From contig JANTQA010000012.1 of the NCBI GenBank assembly GCA_027625915.1, positions 14,966,501 through 15,030,500 on the forward strand: a stretch of DNA of 64,000 nucleotides, written 5' to 3'. Below, piece by piece: positions 1-11,916 of this stretch. Within the stretch, counting starts at the first letter, position 1; each line of letters begins with the position of its first letter. The position numbers and the translations under genes were made by a program. The DNA is from Anaeramoeba flamelloides (taxonomy: Eukaryota > Metamonada > Anaeramoebidae). The notes beneath the pieces were generated by a model. That model saw only the letters and a list, made by a program, of their open reading frames with translations. It did not search any database and had not been told where the DNA came from.

Positions 1-539
1 AAAATTTCATTTTTGATGATTTTTTTTTTAATTGAGTAAATACTCACAAGAATACAAATAGTGCAAAAACATTATTGAATATCAAATGTTAAAATATAAG
101 TCTTATCTTTTTTGAATTTAATCTTTATTTTTTTAAATTCAAAAAATAATTTAAAATAACAGTTATTTACACTTAAATTTTCATAAATCAAAATTGTTTT
201 TTTGAGACTAAATCCCTTGAATCTGGTATTTGTGAACAAAAAAATGTATCAAACAATCTTGAAAGGGTTTTGTTTTGTAATATTGGTGATAATTAAAACT
301 TTCACATCCCCAGAAAAAATTTTATAATATTTCCAATTTGAAAATATAATTTTTGAAAAATATTTTAGTTAATACAATAGCAATCATTCAATATCAATCG
401 TTTTGTTTATATTAAAAAACAAAGTTTGAACTCAAAACTCTCCTCTTGAATTTTATATTTCTGTTTCAAACAAAGTACAATATTTCTCATTTTTTAGTTT
501 TTTTTCCCTTATTTGTTCATTTTCTTTGTTTTAATAATA
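1..539. other. Upstream gap before XRCC1-like gene
   Basis: This is AT-rich sequence with no credible coding exon. It should contain the promoter and 5' leader of the XRCC1-like gene. The last 60 bases before the start codon are T-rich, but I see no defined TATA box or other element that can be called with confidence. Confidence 0.5.
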
Positions 540-2519
540 ATGATAAAAACACAGCAATTTACCGTTATTCGATGTACACCCGAACAAAAGCAGCCACTTC
601 CTAACTTTAAAAACAAAACAGATCAACCATTTAGTGTCTCTGATTCAAGTATCTCAAATTGCTCTCTTTTCTTAGACTTAAATGAAAAAACAAAAATTCA
701 TTTCATCGAAATTTATAATAATGGATCGCCATTTGTCTCGTTCTCAGTTAGCAATGAAAAAAATTTGTTAAACAGTGAAGAGTTGCTTCCCAAAACAAGA
801 ATAATAAAAGATGAATACGTCTTACAACAAAAAAATCTGAATTGTCGGCGTTTGTTTTCCTTAAGGAACTTTCAAAGAAATGTAGCAAAACTTGAATGGA
901 AATATTTAGTCATTTCACTTTCAAAACAGCCTGAAATCCATAAAAATACTATTCTTGGTTTACAATTCATCTCCATTTCGGTTTTAAAAAAAAAAACAGA
1001 GAAATTAAAGGGAATCGAGTTGGAGAAAAAGAAAGTAGTCTCGCCTTTAAAAAATAGAAAGGCTTTCAAAATTCCAAGTTCATTAGTCTCTTTTATGGAT
1101 AACAATTATAAAGAAAAACATTTAAAGCTCCAACAACCATTTGTAAGGAAAAGGAACCTTGAAGAAAAAGAAAACGAGCAAACAGACAATCAAGTTGCTT
1201 TACATACACTGAAAAAAACTCGCGTTTTACCAAAACCCCCTGCAAATTTAGATCGAGTTAAAAACAAAAACAAACAAAAAGAAAAACCAAAAAAAGAAAA
1301 TAATTTTGAAATCAGAAATCGAAAAATCGTACAAAAGAATTCAAAACCTAAGAAAATTATTAAAAGTAAAGAAAAAGAAAAAGAAAAAGAAAAAGAAAAA
1401 GAAAAAGAAAAAGAAAAAGAGAAGGAAAAAGAGAAAAAAAATGGAACAATAGAAATTAAACAAGATATTATAAAAAAAAAGGAAAAGGAAAAGAAAAAGG
1501 AAAAAGAAAAAGAAAAAGAAAAAGAAACAATTCAAAAGAGAAAAAACCAAAAAGTAAAAGTAAATATAAATCTTAATAAAAACAACAATACAAATAAAAA
1601 GAAAAATCTCGGTAATCAACCACAACAAAAAAAAAGAAGAAGAAAAAATATGAACGAAATTTTAAAAAATGTCAAATTTACAATTTTAGGAATCCAAAAC
1701 CCCGAAAAGGGGAAGCTTAAAAAAATTGGGGCTGAGTTGGGAGCACAATACTCTTTTAAATGGAAACCTAAGCAAAACATGTATGTTATTTGTAATCAAA
1801 AGATCCAAACACCAAATTTTTTAGATGCCATGAAAGGAAGAGCAAAAATCCTGATCTCTGGCTGGCTGGAAGACTGCTACAAATATAAAAAAAGACAAGT
1901 GTTAAGACCTTATATTTTAATAGAATACCCAAAGGGGAAAACAGCAAAGCGAGGGAAAAAAAAAAATGAATCTGAAGAAGAATCTGATTTTGAAAATGAT
2001 GATTATGATTTTAATGATGGCTTTGTTGTCAAAGATGACGATTCAGACCATGCAATGATAACTGAACAAGACAAGGAGTTCAATGTGTCTGGAAATGAAT
2101 CTGAAACAGATGATCTTGAATTTAACGAAAGGAATGACAATGAAGACGACGACGACGATGATGATGATGAATTTGAAGAGTATAAGCATTTGATGCCTGA
2201 CCATCAATCAAATAGAAGAAAATTTGATTTAGTCGATTTTGATTTACAAAAAATATTACCAAATTATTTTTCCAATAAAACATTTTGGATACACGAGATG
2301 GATTATGGTGTTAATAGAGTAAAGTTTTTGAAAAGAATAATAATAACTTGCGGTGGTGTTGTAGTCAATAATAGTTCCAGTTCTGCAAACTATTTAATTT
2401 CTCGGGCAAAACTTTTGCCACGGGATTGTAGCTTAACTGGGCAGAATATTAGAGCAACCTGGGTTTTCAGAAGTTATAAGCAAAAACAATTATTGCCTTT
2501 AAGGAAATATCTTTTTTAA
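540..2519 (+). CDS. XRCC1: XRCC1-like DNA single-strand break repair scaffold
   Basis: This encodes a 659-residue protein with the full XRCC1 layout. In this family the protein is a nuclear scaffold that brings polymerase beta, PARP1 and DNA ligase III to single-strand breaks. Residues 1-150 match the XRCC1 N-terminal domain (IHFIEIYNNGSPFVSFSV, then NCRRLF and LGLQFISI near its end). Residues about 370-455 form BRCT1 (LGIQNPEKGKLKKIGAELGA, later WLEDC). Residues about 570-659 form BRCT2, ending in WVFRSYKQKQLLPLRKYLF. Between these lie a lysine-rich linker with a long EK repeat (about 276-330, from GAAAAA repeats in the DNA) and an acidic D/E linker (about 477-550). I chose the ATG at 540: it is the first ATG of the frame, and an upstream start at 513 would need a non-ATG codon. 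There are no introns. The family call is strong. The partners are inferred from the family, not seen. Confidence 0.9.
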   Translation: MIKTQQFTVIRCTPEQKQPLPNFKNKTDQPFSVSDSSISNCSLFLDLNEKTKIHFIEIYNNGSPFVSFSVSNEKNLLNSEELLPKTRIIKDEYVLQQKNLNCRRLFSLRNFQRNVAKLEWKYLVISLSKQPEIHKNTILGLQFISISVLKKKTEKLKGIELEKKKVVSPLKNRKAFKIPSSLVSFMDNNYKEKHLKLQQPFVRKRNLEEKENEQTDNQVALHTLKKTRVLPKPPANLDRVKNKNKQKEKPKKENNFEIRNRKIVQKNSKPKKIIKSKEKEKEKEKEKEKEKEKEKEKEKKNGTIEIKQDIIKKKEKEKKKEKEKEKEKETIQKRKNQKVKVNINLNKNNNTNKKKNLGNQPQQKKRRRKNMNEILKNVKFTILGIQNPEKGKLKKIGAELGAQYSFKWKPKQNMYVICNQKIQTPNFLDAMKGRAKILISGWLEDCYKYKKRQVLRPYILIEYPKGKTAKRGKKKNESEEESDFENDDYDFNDGFVVKDDDSDHAMITEQDKEFNVSGNESETDDLEFNERNDNEDDDDDDDDEFEEYKHLMPDHQSNRRKFDLVDFDLQKILPNYFSNKTFWIHEMDYGVNRVKFLKRIIITCGGVVVNNSSSSANYLISRAKLLPRDCSLTGQNIRATWVFRSYKQKQLLPLRKYLF

Positions 2520-4850
2520 GGGATATTTTAAATACTCTTGAGATATATTATCGGTTATTATTTTCTTAATATTTATGTTAGTTAATTAAATTTAGTACAA
2601 AAAAAGAATTAATTTTTTATTTGCTTTTCAAATTCAGTTAAAACACTATGATCTTTATTGTCATTATATTTATTAAATATCTGGATGTATGTACCAATAG
2701 ATAGATGGCAATGTTAAAAAATTTCCAAATTTAATAGTAATTTTTTTCATCAATTATTTTGAATTTGATAAAACCAAATCAAAAAATTAAAAAACAACTA
2801 AATGAATGCTAAAAAATAATTTTTCAATTTTTTTGTTTTTATTTTTTTTTTAAATGTATTTCGTTACAATTTTGGTATTTTTATTTTTTCTAATTTTTTT
2901 CTTACAGTAACGATGATAATATTAATTTTTGTTTATTTTTGAAGAAAAAATAATAATTTAAAAATCCCAATTTTGGTTCAAAATATCCAATAATATAGAA
3001 AGATCAACAAATATATTTAAATTAAAAGCACAATGTTATCAAGACAAAATAAATTTTACTATTCATACTTTTTATTAATCTCAATAAAAAATTCATATTT
3101 AATTCCTTTAAAAGATAAAACTATACAGATCACAATCATTTTCTACAAAAAGTGAAAAAAAAAAAATATAAATTATTTTTAAAAAAATGTTTTCCTCATT
3201 GATAATGTTGTCTGAAATGTTTTTTTTTTTTTGATTTTATACTGATTTTTATCAAAATAAATTTTCAATTTTGTTAGATTAGAATCATTTTTTCTCTGAA
3301 CCTTTTCTTTTTCTTTTTTCGTTTTTCGTTTTTTTTTTGATACTTTTTTTTTATTTTTTATTTTTTCTTTTTCTTTTTTTTTTTCTTAAAAAGATCATAT
3401 ATAAAAAAAAAAATTTATTCAAAAATAACATTAAACATTAAGAAAATTGAGACTATGTAATGTTTTTTAAAGTGAATTTAATTATCAGTAAAAAATATTC
3501 TTCTGAATTGTTTTTTATGTGAAAGTTCAATCATATGCAATCCTTAATGGTCATTTCAAAAATTGTGATTCAATTTTTTTTTTTTTTGGTTTAGTTTTTT
3601 AATTTTGAAAATATTGGGTTTTTATCAGTCTAGAATATTTAAAAAAATAATTACCAATAATATTTCATACTAATTTTCAATTATATAAATACAAAATAGT
3701 ATAAGTTTAATTTTAAAAATAGGGGCAGATTTTTCATAAGAAAAAAATTAGTTTAATTGTGTTTTTTTTTTGAATAATAAGGTATTTTACTAAAGTTTTT
3801 CAAGATTAAAACCAATATACTATTTGTTGCAAAATAGATAGAACAAAATTTTCATTTCAACTATAAAAAAAAAGATTTTCAAAATCAGGTAATATTTCAA
3901 CTTTTAATTTCTTTGAACAATTAGAAATAAATAATTTCCCTTTTAAGAATTGGGTCTTTGATGATTTTTTTTTAATTCCTGGAAGGTAATAATTTTGGAA
4001 AGCTGAATGAAAATTGTGATCTTTTTCTTTTTCAATTAGCAGTAATTAAGATTAATTGGCTTTAGACATTTTATTTCAAGTTACTGTTCAAATTATTCAT
4101 CCAAAATATTACTGTTATTTGCATTTTGAGGGAAATAATTTTTTACTTCCTTTTCTATATTTTTCTTGGATAGAAAGAGTATAGTAAAAAAATAGTTATG
4201 ATTTATGGCTCCTTTTAAAAAAAAAGGAAATTGAAAATGAAGTGAAAATTTTTTTCCATTTATAATTTAAATACCAGTAGTTGAAAAAATCTAATAAAAG
4301 TCCAGAAAACTTGTTCTAATGACTATTGCTACCAATAATATTGGCAAGAGGAAAGTTCTTTTCCTCACACAAAAAAGTTATTAGAGTTTCTTTCTCACTG
4401 AAAAATTATGACTTTATTGTGAGGATTTTCAAAAAAGTCATAGAAAATTGAGAATGGTAGAGAAATTTCAAAAACAAGATCTTGGATTTTTTTTGAAACA
4501 GACAAATTTCCTTGGTCCTAAAAGTCAATTAATTGATTTTATCTGATCTTTTTACTATTTGTAAGGATATTAAATTTGAAATTTCCCTAATTTGACCTGT
4601 AGATTAGAAATTATATCATACGAAGTGAATTACACTCGACAGTTATCTGTTAAATGCTCAACGGTTTAAAAATGAACACAAAAAATTAACAACTCGATAT
4701 TAAAAAGTAAAATTTCTTTTCACAAACTCAAAATTTTCCTAATTTCAGAAACAAAAAAGGTTTCTGTTCAATTTGAGAATCCATAAAAAATTACAAAAAG
4801 AAAAGAATAAATATTTTCATTTTTTTTTTTTTTTAAAAAGATTTAGGCTT
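2520..4850. other. Intergenic gap, XRCC1 to Moco-sulfurase-like gene
   Basis: No gene is seen. The gap holds many A/T homopolymers. At 4216-4285 there is a diverged copy of a roughly 50 bp motif (AATGAAGTGAAAATTTTT followed by AAATACCAGTAG) that also builds the arms of the foldback element at 38275-39056. The T-rich stretch ending in TTTAG just before 4851 looks like a splice acceptor, so a 5' leader intron or small upstream exon of the next gene is possible. Confidence 0.5.
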
Positions 4851-6581
4851 ATGAATAAAAAGAAAGAAAAAGAAACAGAAGAACCAAAACCAAATTGGAT
4901 CCTGTATCTTCTCCCGCTTGTAATTGTTATTCCACTTATTTTTAAGGAGATCACAGAGTCTAGGAAACAAACAAACATTGTGATTGATGACACTGTAACG
5001 ATTGCTGAAGAATTTGAAAAACCCGAAGTAGTCAATGAAGAAGAAGAAGAAAAAAAGAAACCATGGCTCTTTCAAAAAGAGAAAAGGAAAGAGTACCATT
5101 CACCAGAATTAAAGGAAAAATTTTTAACCAAATACAAGGACGATTATGGGTATGACGGCGAAATTGATGACCTTGTCATGGAAGAGCTGTCAAGATTAGA
5201 GGAATGCTATCTGGATTACACTGGCGCAGCTCTGTATGCAAAAACGGTTTTAGAAAAGTCATTTCACGACCTCTCTACGAATGTGTATGGCAACGCGCAC
5301 TCCAGATCACCAGCTGCAATCAGGACTGAAACTTCTTTGGCCCAACTCAGGAGATTGATCTTGAACTGCCTCAATGCAGACAAAAACGAATATTCTGTGA
5401 TTTTCACTTCTGGCACGACCCAGTCGGTCAAAATGGTTGGAGAATCTTTCCCATGGGGCAAGAAATCCAAGTTTCTCTATTTGAAGCGTTCGCACAATTC
5501 TGTAGTTGGGATTAGGGAATATGCAAAATTGTTTGGTAATGGCTTTTATTCTGTCAGCGAGGAAGAGATAATAAAAAAAGATCCAGAACATTGGGAAGAA
5601 ATTCTTGGAATGCAAGAAGAAAATCCAAATTTAGAAAAGGAAGGCAATGAAGAAGAACAAGAACAAGAAGAAGAGCAAGAAGAAACTTACCATTTATTTG
5701 CTTACCCCGCAGAGTCCAATTTTGATGGATCTAAATTTGATTTAGATTGGATTCACAAGTTCAAAAAAAACCCACCGGTTAACGGAACCAATTGGATGGT
5801 GCTTTTGGATGCTGCAGCCTATTTGCCCACAAACCCATTAGATTTGAAAAAGCACCCCGCGGATTTTGTTGCGTGCTCCTTATATAAAATGTTTGGCTAC
5901 CCAACAGGATTGGGTGTTTTAGTCACCAGAAACGAGGCCATTTTAAAATTCAAAAAGCATTATTGGGGCGGCGGAACCATAATCTTGGCCTCCGACGAAT
6001 CAGACTTTTGTCTCAAGCACCCAAAGCCCTCAACAAAATTTGAAGATGGCACTTTGCCATTTTTAGATATCATCACGGCGAAATATGGATTTGAATTTAT
6101 ACACAAACTCCAGCAGAGCAGAATCTCAAGGCACGTTTATAGCATGGCCAAATTTTTATATGACGAATTAACAAGCTTACGTTGGAAAAATGGGAAAAAT
6201 GTCGTAGAGGTTTATGGCAAATGGAAACAAGAGAATAACGGTGATATACAGGGAGGAATCGTCACCTTTAATACACTAAACCCCGCAGGCGAATTCATCG
6301 GTTACAATCAATTGGATGGCACATACGCTAAAGAGGGTATCCAAATTAGGAGTGGTTGCCACTGTAACCCTGGATCTTGCTCCAGATATTTTGGTATTAA
6401 TGATGATGATCGACTAAGCCTTGTAAGTTCGAAAACAGGATGCGGCGATGATATCTATCAAGTAAACCATAAATGGCTCGGCGCATCTAGAATTTCTCTT
6501 GGTTATTTATCTACTTTCGAAGATGTTGAATATTTCTTATACGTTTTTAAAAATAAAATAATGACTCAATTTGAGGAATAA
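4851..6581 (+). CDS. Membrane-anchored molybdenum cofactor sulfurase-like PLP enzyme
   Basis: This 576-residue protein is of the aminotransferase class V / MOCOS-ABA3 N-terminal (NifS-like) type. That family takes sulfur from L-cysteine with PLP and, in MOCOS, passes it to the molybdenum cofactor. Visible family blocks are YLDYTGAALY, NVYGNAHSRSP, VIFTSGTTQSVKMVGESFPW, RSHNSVVGIREYA, LFAYPAESNFDG and LLDAAAYLPTNPLDL. The PLP lysine motif SLYKMFGYPTGLG follows (K346), then YWGGGTI, IRSGCHCNPGSC (Cys503/505/510 region, where the family's catalytic cysteine lies) and SRISLGYLSTFEDVEYF. A hydrophobic segment at about residues 15-31 (NWILYLLPLVIVIPLIF) suggests a signal anchor. An acidic insertion (E/Q-rich, about 260-283) interrupts the domain. 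The C-terminal MOSC domain of human MOCOS is absent, so the physiological acceptor is uncertain. The start ATG at 4851 follows the acceptor-like TTTAG; an earlier non-ATG frame extension is not credible. Confidence 0.85.
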   Translation: MNKKKEKETEEPKPNWILYLLPLVIVIPLIFKEITESRKQTNIVIDDTVTIAEEFEKPEVVNEEEEEKKKPWLFQKEKRKEYHSPELKEKFLTKYKDDYGYDGEIDDLVMEELSRLEECYLDYTGAALYAKTVLEKSFHDLSTNVYGNAHSRSPAAIRTETSLAQLRRLILNCLNADKNEYSVIFTSGTTQSVKMVGESFPWGKKSKFLYLKRSHNSVVGIREYAKLFGNGFYSVSEEEIIKKDPEHWEEILGMQEENPNLEKEGNEEEQEQEEEQEETYHLFAYPAESNFDGSKFDLDWIHKFKKNPPVNGTNWMVLLDAAAYLPTNPLDLKKHPADFVACSLYKMFGYPTGLGVLVTRNEAILKFKKHYWGGGTIILASDESDFCLKHPKPSTKFEDGTLPFLDIITAKYGFEFIHKLQQSRISRHVYSMAKFLYDELTSLRWKNGKNVVEVYGKWKQENNGDIQGGIVTFNTLNPAGEFIGYNQLDGTYAKEGIQIRSGCHCNPGSCSRYFGINDDDRLSLVSSKTGCGDDIYQVNHKWLGASRISLGYLSTFEDVEYFLYVFKNKIMTQFEE

Positions 6582-9500
6582 TTTGAAGACGTAGTTATGA
6601 AATCTTTCATTTTATTATTTTTTCCCCCCCTTCTTTTGCTTATTTTTTGTTTAATTTTGAGTACAACGGAATAATAATAATAAAAACTTGAGATAAATAA
6701 AAATTTTAATCTTTTATTAAACTGTTTTCAGTGATTAAATATTTTTGCGATTCTTTTTCAATGGGCATATCTGACAGAAGATGGATTTTTTAACATTTTT
6801 ATATATTTCCAGATAAATAACCAGAAATAATCAGTTTAAATCATTTGGTGCTAATTTTGATTTTTATCAAATTTTGTACAACTACTTAAATTTTTATCAT
6901 CTTAGCTGCAAGTTCCTCGAACCTTTGATTCTGTTTCCCCTTAAACCGAAATAAGGATTCACACCCTTATAAAAACAACAAAATAAAGAAATTTAAACAC
7001 AATAATAAAAATTTAATCAAAGCAAATAAAACCTTTTTGAATTTGTTTTTTCAAGAATAAGATATTATGTAATAATAAAAAGTCATTAGTTTGTGAAAAA
7101 AAAAAAAAAAACACTGTAGAAATTCACTGGTTATTGTTTATATATATTTATTTATAGTCTGGGTTCATTTTAATTCATTCATTTTTTTTAAGGAGATTTT
7201 TACTTGTATTCTCAAAACTTCAAATTTTCGTTTTCAATTCTTTTTATTATTATTATTATTATTACTTTTTTATTTGAAAGAATTGCTTATTATTTGAGTA
7301 ACTTGTGTTTCTTCACTTCAATTTTATAAACCACATTTTTTCCACTTTTTTTTATGTTTTAAAAAAACAAAAAGAAAATAAAATCATATTTTTTAAAAAA
7401 ATAACCACTTCTTGTTAACAATTCATTCTCATAAAATGTGAAGAAATTATATTGCAAAAAAATAGAACCCACGGATAATAAAAAATAAATCAGTAAAGAA
7501 TTCTTTTTTTTTTTTTTTTAATCATGATAAATCTCATACCAGATTATCAACAATTGAAGTAATTAGAAAAACTTTACACAATGCCCATTCTTAAAATTAA
7601 AATTATATATTAAATTCCCCATTGTTTAATTTTTTTTTTTTTTTTTTTTTGAATTTTAAATCTTGTCTTTTTAGAAATCACAATAAAAAAATAAAAAACC
7701 AACCCAGTATTCTAGTGGAAGGTTTACAAGCAAATTTTTTTTAAATTAATACTTAGAATCAAACCCATTCATTAATAACATTTTCATATTTTTTAAAAAA
7801 AAAACAAGAAAAAAAAAAAAATAAAAGAAAATAAGTAGCAATCTTATATCAGAAAATCTTGTTTTAATGAGATGAATACACAAAATATTGTTGTACTTAA
7901 ACTATTTTGGAAAAAATAGTTAAAATTTCTTTTAAAATCTGTATTTAAATCAATTTTATTAAATATACCCACGAAATAACCTAATTGTTATTCATCATTC
8001 ATTGGTTGTTCATAATAAATCAATTTGTTTTTTTTTTAAGGTATTAATTTAAATAAAGGTTTTAAAGTTTATGATGACAATTTTAGATTATTTTTTTAAG
8101 TGTGAAAATTCACGGATATTTTTTTCTTTTTGATTATAAAAATTTATAAAAGAAGATCTTTAATCTGGATAGAATTTCTCAGAGCATGGTCAATTTATCA
8201 CTAAATTTTATTGTTTAAAAAATTTATTGCAATCTTTAATATAAACCCATCTTCAAATAAAAGGGAACACCTCTTAAATCATCAATACTATTGAATTTGG
8301 TTGTTAATCAGATAATTACTTATTGGTTATTTTCATTTTTTGATTTTTTTTATATTTATTTATCTATATTGGAAAGTTGGAAAATGAAAAAACAAGATAA
8401 GAAGAAAAAATTTGAAAATAATCCACCAGTAGAAAAATGGAAATAGTTTAAGTATAATTAAAAACACTTTAGCTATAGGTATTTGAAAAAACAAATTAGA
8501 TTGATGATGGAACAAAGAAAAAAGAAAATAAATAAAAAAAACACCCCAACAAAATACAGATGAATTGCAGCTTTATATTTAAAATGAGACTTTAAAGAAC
8601 AAACTTTTGACATATATAGAAAATTTTCGCAATTCATCCAGTTCAACAGTTTTTATTGGTTTGATAAATTTTTTCCCTTACAATTTCCAAAACGAGATTT
8701 CTCATTTCAAATAAAAATGCAAATCAATTTTTAAAATATTTAAGTTTTACTTTTTATTGTTTTGTTTAAAGGGACTCGTAAACAAAAAAATTATTTCCAG
8801 TAAATTTAATAACAAATTCAAAAAAAAAAATTCAATATCTTGGAATTGAAAAATGGTCCAAAAATTTGATTACTACAAAGTCAAATTACTTTTAAATATT
8901 ATTTTCTATAATGTATTGTTGTTTATAAAAGTTTGATCCCATTTTTCACCTTTTTTAACAGTTAAAAATTGAATATATTTCTGAATTATTTTATAATTAT
9001 TTTCTTTGAAAGAAGAAAGAAATCTTTGTATCTGTAAAGGAAGTGTACCAAAATACGATTTAAAAATAAAACCACTCAGTTCTAGAATAACACAGTTTAA
9101 AAAACCAAGTTAATTTGAAAAAAATTACAATAATCATTTTTAACCTTTAAAAAAATCTATTTTTTTGATTCAATGGACAGTTGAAATCTATCTTTTCTTG
9201 AGTGAATAAAAAAATATGAGAAAAAAACCAAACAATTAAATTCAAATATTCTTCAAATATACTTTTTTAAAGTTGAAAAATTCAACTTATAATCTAAAGA
9301 AATACTTTTTAATTTGATGATTTTTATAACTAATAATTAATAATCCCAATCTTAATACTCTCAGTGATGTATTAACAACGCAAAGATTAAATATACCAAT
9401 AGACTTTACAATTATTTCTCAATTTTTTAAAGATTATCAAACAAATAAAACTAATTCAAATCAATAAATCTAATTAAAAAAAAATAATAGATATTATCAA

Positions 9501-10881
9501 ATAACTGGTTTTAATACAAACAATTCATTGTTTATAATCTTAATATTTGAAAAAGAATATTGTCTAATCTTTTTAATTTCAAGAAATTTAATAAAAATTT
9601 GTGTATAAAAATAGATGATCAATTTTTTTCGATTTTCAAGGATTCAATATTTGATTTATTTTTATTGCATTTTCAAAATAAGATTAAAGGTTCAAGGTTA
9701 TTTGCTCATATGGACTCTGAGAAATTACTAAAAGTGAAATTTCTTCATAATAACTATTTTTTTGCAAATTTTTCTTTTTCAAATTAGTTCCAAAAATCCA
9801 ACAAAAAAGGATCGGATGTTTTGACTGAAAATATAATTATGTAACAAGAAATCTTTTAAAAATGATATCTTATCTCTCTAAAGTTGATAAATAAAGTTGT
9901 ATATCGAGTTTAATTGTATTTTTGTGTAAATAATTACTCTATTACCTTTGGAAAAAAAAAAAAAAATAAGAGTTACTATTTCCTTAATGAGTTTTAAATA
10001 TTCAGTCTTGTTTTTTTTTTATGTTTAATGCGTTTCTTATATTTTCGAATGAAACTACAATTAATTTGATTCAGTTATGAATAAATCTTGAAATTTTCTG
10101 TGCCCTTTTATTTGAAAAAGAGTTTATTTTGGCCACCAAAAATTGATTTTTTTTATTTCAAATCTGAGTTAAATTGTTATAATAATTATTGTGAGTAAGG
10201 TCAAACGATCTCTTAAAAAACATTTCCAATTTGAACATTTTTTTGTCATTTTGTTATTTTTATTGAAATTGTCTTTGCCTCCTTTTGAACCAAAAAAAGT
10301 GAAAATTTTTTTTTTTTAATTTTTTCAAAATATTTCAATAAACACATTTTGAAATTTAAACCATATGCTTGAATTCAATCCGTATTAAATATTCATCTTA
10401 ATTTTATATTAACCCATTTACAAATCGAAATTCTTGCAAAGAAATTATTATTTGAAACATAATTAAAATCCACCTTTTTGGAAATACCTAAAGTATTATA
10501 TTTTTAATCTTATTCTGCATTAGATCTAATATTAAGAATGAAATTTTTCAAATTTAAAAAATCCCTGTTTCCAAAATTTTGAGAAAGAGTCTTGCTTTTT
10601 TTCTCAAACTATTTGTACAATTCTAAATTTTTATAACTGTTAAAAATTATTTAATAACAAAATTAATGCTTCAATTTAAAAAATAGGATGCCTAGTATTT
10701 ATTTGTCTTCTTTTGAACTTTAAAAAATTCTATGAAAATTGATAAGTTATTTTCAGAATCAATTCCCTACATTAATAATCTATGATAATTTTTCATTCTT
10801 TGAAAAAAAAAAAAACAAAAAGAGAAAAGACAAAAACCAAAAAATTGGTTGTTTTGTTTTCTTTGTTTGCTTGTAAAACGT
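6582..10881. other. Long intergenic gap without recognised gene
   Basis: This 4.3 kb gap lies between the 3' ends of two convergent genes. It is almost entirely A/T with TTA microsatellite-like (about 7244-7265) and poly(A)/poly(T) tracts. A 75-codon open frame at 9560-9787 has no ATG-supported exon structure and no family resemblance. Repeat family C occupies about 10190-10510. Confidence 0.5.
10190..10510 (+). repeat. Dispersed repeat family C, copy 1
   Basis: This roughly 320 bp non-coding block aligns with 23870-24150 in the same orientation. Shared landmarks are TTATTGAAATT, a long T run, then TTGATAAACA/TTCAATAAACA, CAATCCGTATTAA against CAATCTGTATTAA, AATTTTATATTA and TTTTTGGAAATACCT. 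It is strongly diverged. A weaker match lies near 41500-41560. No terminal repeats or coding potential are seen. Confidence 0.6.
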
Positions 10882-11916
10882 TTATCTATTACTTCTAGCA
10901 ACTCTTTCAATTTCATCTTTTTTTTTAACTGCAAAACTTGTTGAATTTCCTTTCGCTGCATTAATTAATTCGTCTGCTAAGCATTCAGAAATTGATTTGG
11001 TGTTTCTAAAAGCTGATTTTCTTGCCTATATTGTTTTGAAATTAAAAGTAGTTATTGTTTCGACACAATTTTAAAAAAGACAAACGAAAAAAACAAAAAG
11101 AAAAAAGTAAAAAGAAAAAAGGAAAAAGAAAAAAGAAAAAAGAAAAAAGTTTTAGGTAGGCTTTAATATAATTGACGGATCCCAATTTGAAAATATTTCG
11201 CGATCTAAAACAAAAAAATATAATTTGGAAAAGTAAAAAACAAATCAAGAAATGAAAAACTTACACCAAAACAGAGATAATAAATTCCAATATTTACTCT
11301 TCTTAAAGGAGAGACATCAACAGCTTGTCTTCTTGCACCGCCACCTTTTCCAACACGGGTGGTATCTTCACGTGGGCCTGAATTTGTAATAGCGTCGAGT
11401 AATACTTGGATTGGGTTTTCTTCTGTGATTAAATTGATAATTTCAAAGGTGTGTTTAAGGATTCTGATTGCCATCATTTTTTTACCAGCATTTCTTCCGT
11501 GCATCATTAAGGAGCAAACAAACCTTTCGACAATTGGGCATTTGATCTTTCTGAATGGTTTCACTTGCCACCTTCCAGAAGAGTGAGTTAAAAATCTTCT
11601 TGAATTTGGTTTCCATGACATTTGATCTTCAAGAGACATATCAGAGACCTTTTTTTGTTTTGGTTTGTTTTTTTTTAATGTAACCAAAACATTTGAAGGG
11701 AAAAGAAAAAAGAAAAAAGATAAATAAAAAGAAAAAAATTTGTTTATTGTTTTTTTGGTGTTGTTTGAATCAAGAGAAACATTAAAAAGTGGTATATCAC
11801 AGTACCTTAAGTCCTTCGTAACTCCATTTTCCAAAAAGTTTGATTTCTGTTGCTGATTCTAATTCAATTTCTGGTTCTTTTTGATTTTCAGATTCTTGTT
11901 CTTCGTATTGTGTCAT
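10882..11916 (-). CDS. RPS5: 40S ribosomal protein uS7 (RPS5)
   Basis: This three-exon gene on the minus strand has exons 11806-11916, 11265-11648 and 10882-11025. Both introns are phase 0 with GT..AG borders (GTACTG..AAAAAG and GTAAGT..ATATAG). The joined protein is 212 residues, close to the family's usual length of about 200. Exon 1 gives an acidic N-terminus ending [10 protein letters not shown]. Exon 2 carries the diagnostic blocks [38 protein letters not shown] and [14 protein letters not shown]. Exon 3 gives [20 protein letters not shown] and the C-terminus [11 protein letters not shown]. uS7 sits at the head of the small ribosomal subunit near the E site and contacts mRNA. Within intron 1 and intron 2 the sequence is only A/T filler. 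The gene is divergent from SF3A2, 1.2 kb away. Confidence 0.96.

Noticed and set aside
1341-1628. Minus-strand frame of mainly F and L opposite the XRCC1 EK repeat
   Set aside because: A shadow of the GAAAAA repeat. The same applies to 62264-62480 opposite the EK tract of the FHA-AAA gene.
9560-9787. A 75-codon frame in the 4.3 kb gap after the Moco-sulfurase-like gene
   Set aside because: It lacks an ATG at its start, has F/N/K/L composition typical of translated AT-rich DNA, and shows no motif.
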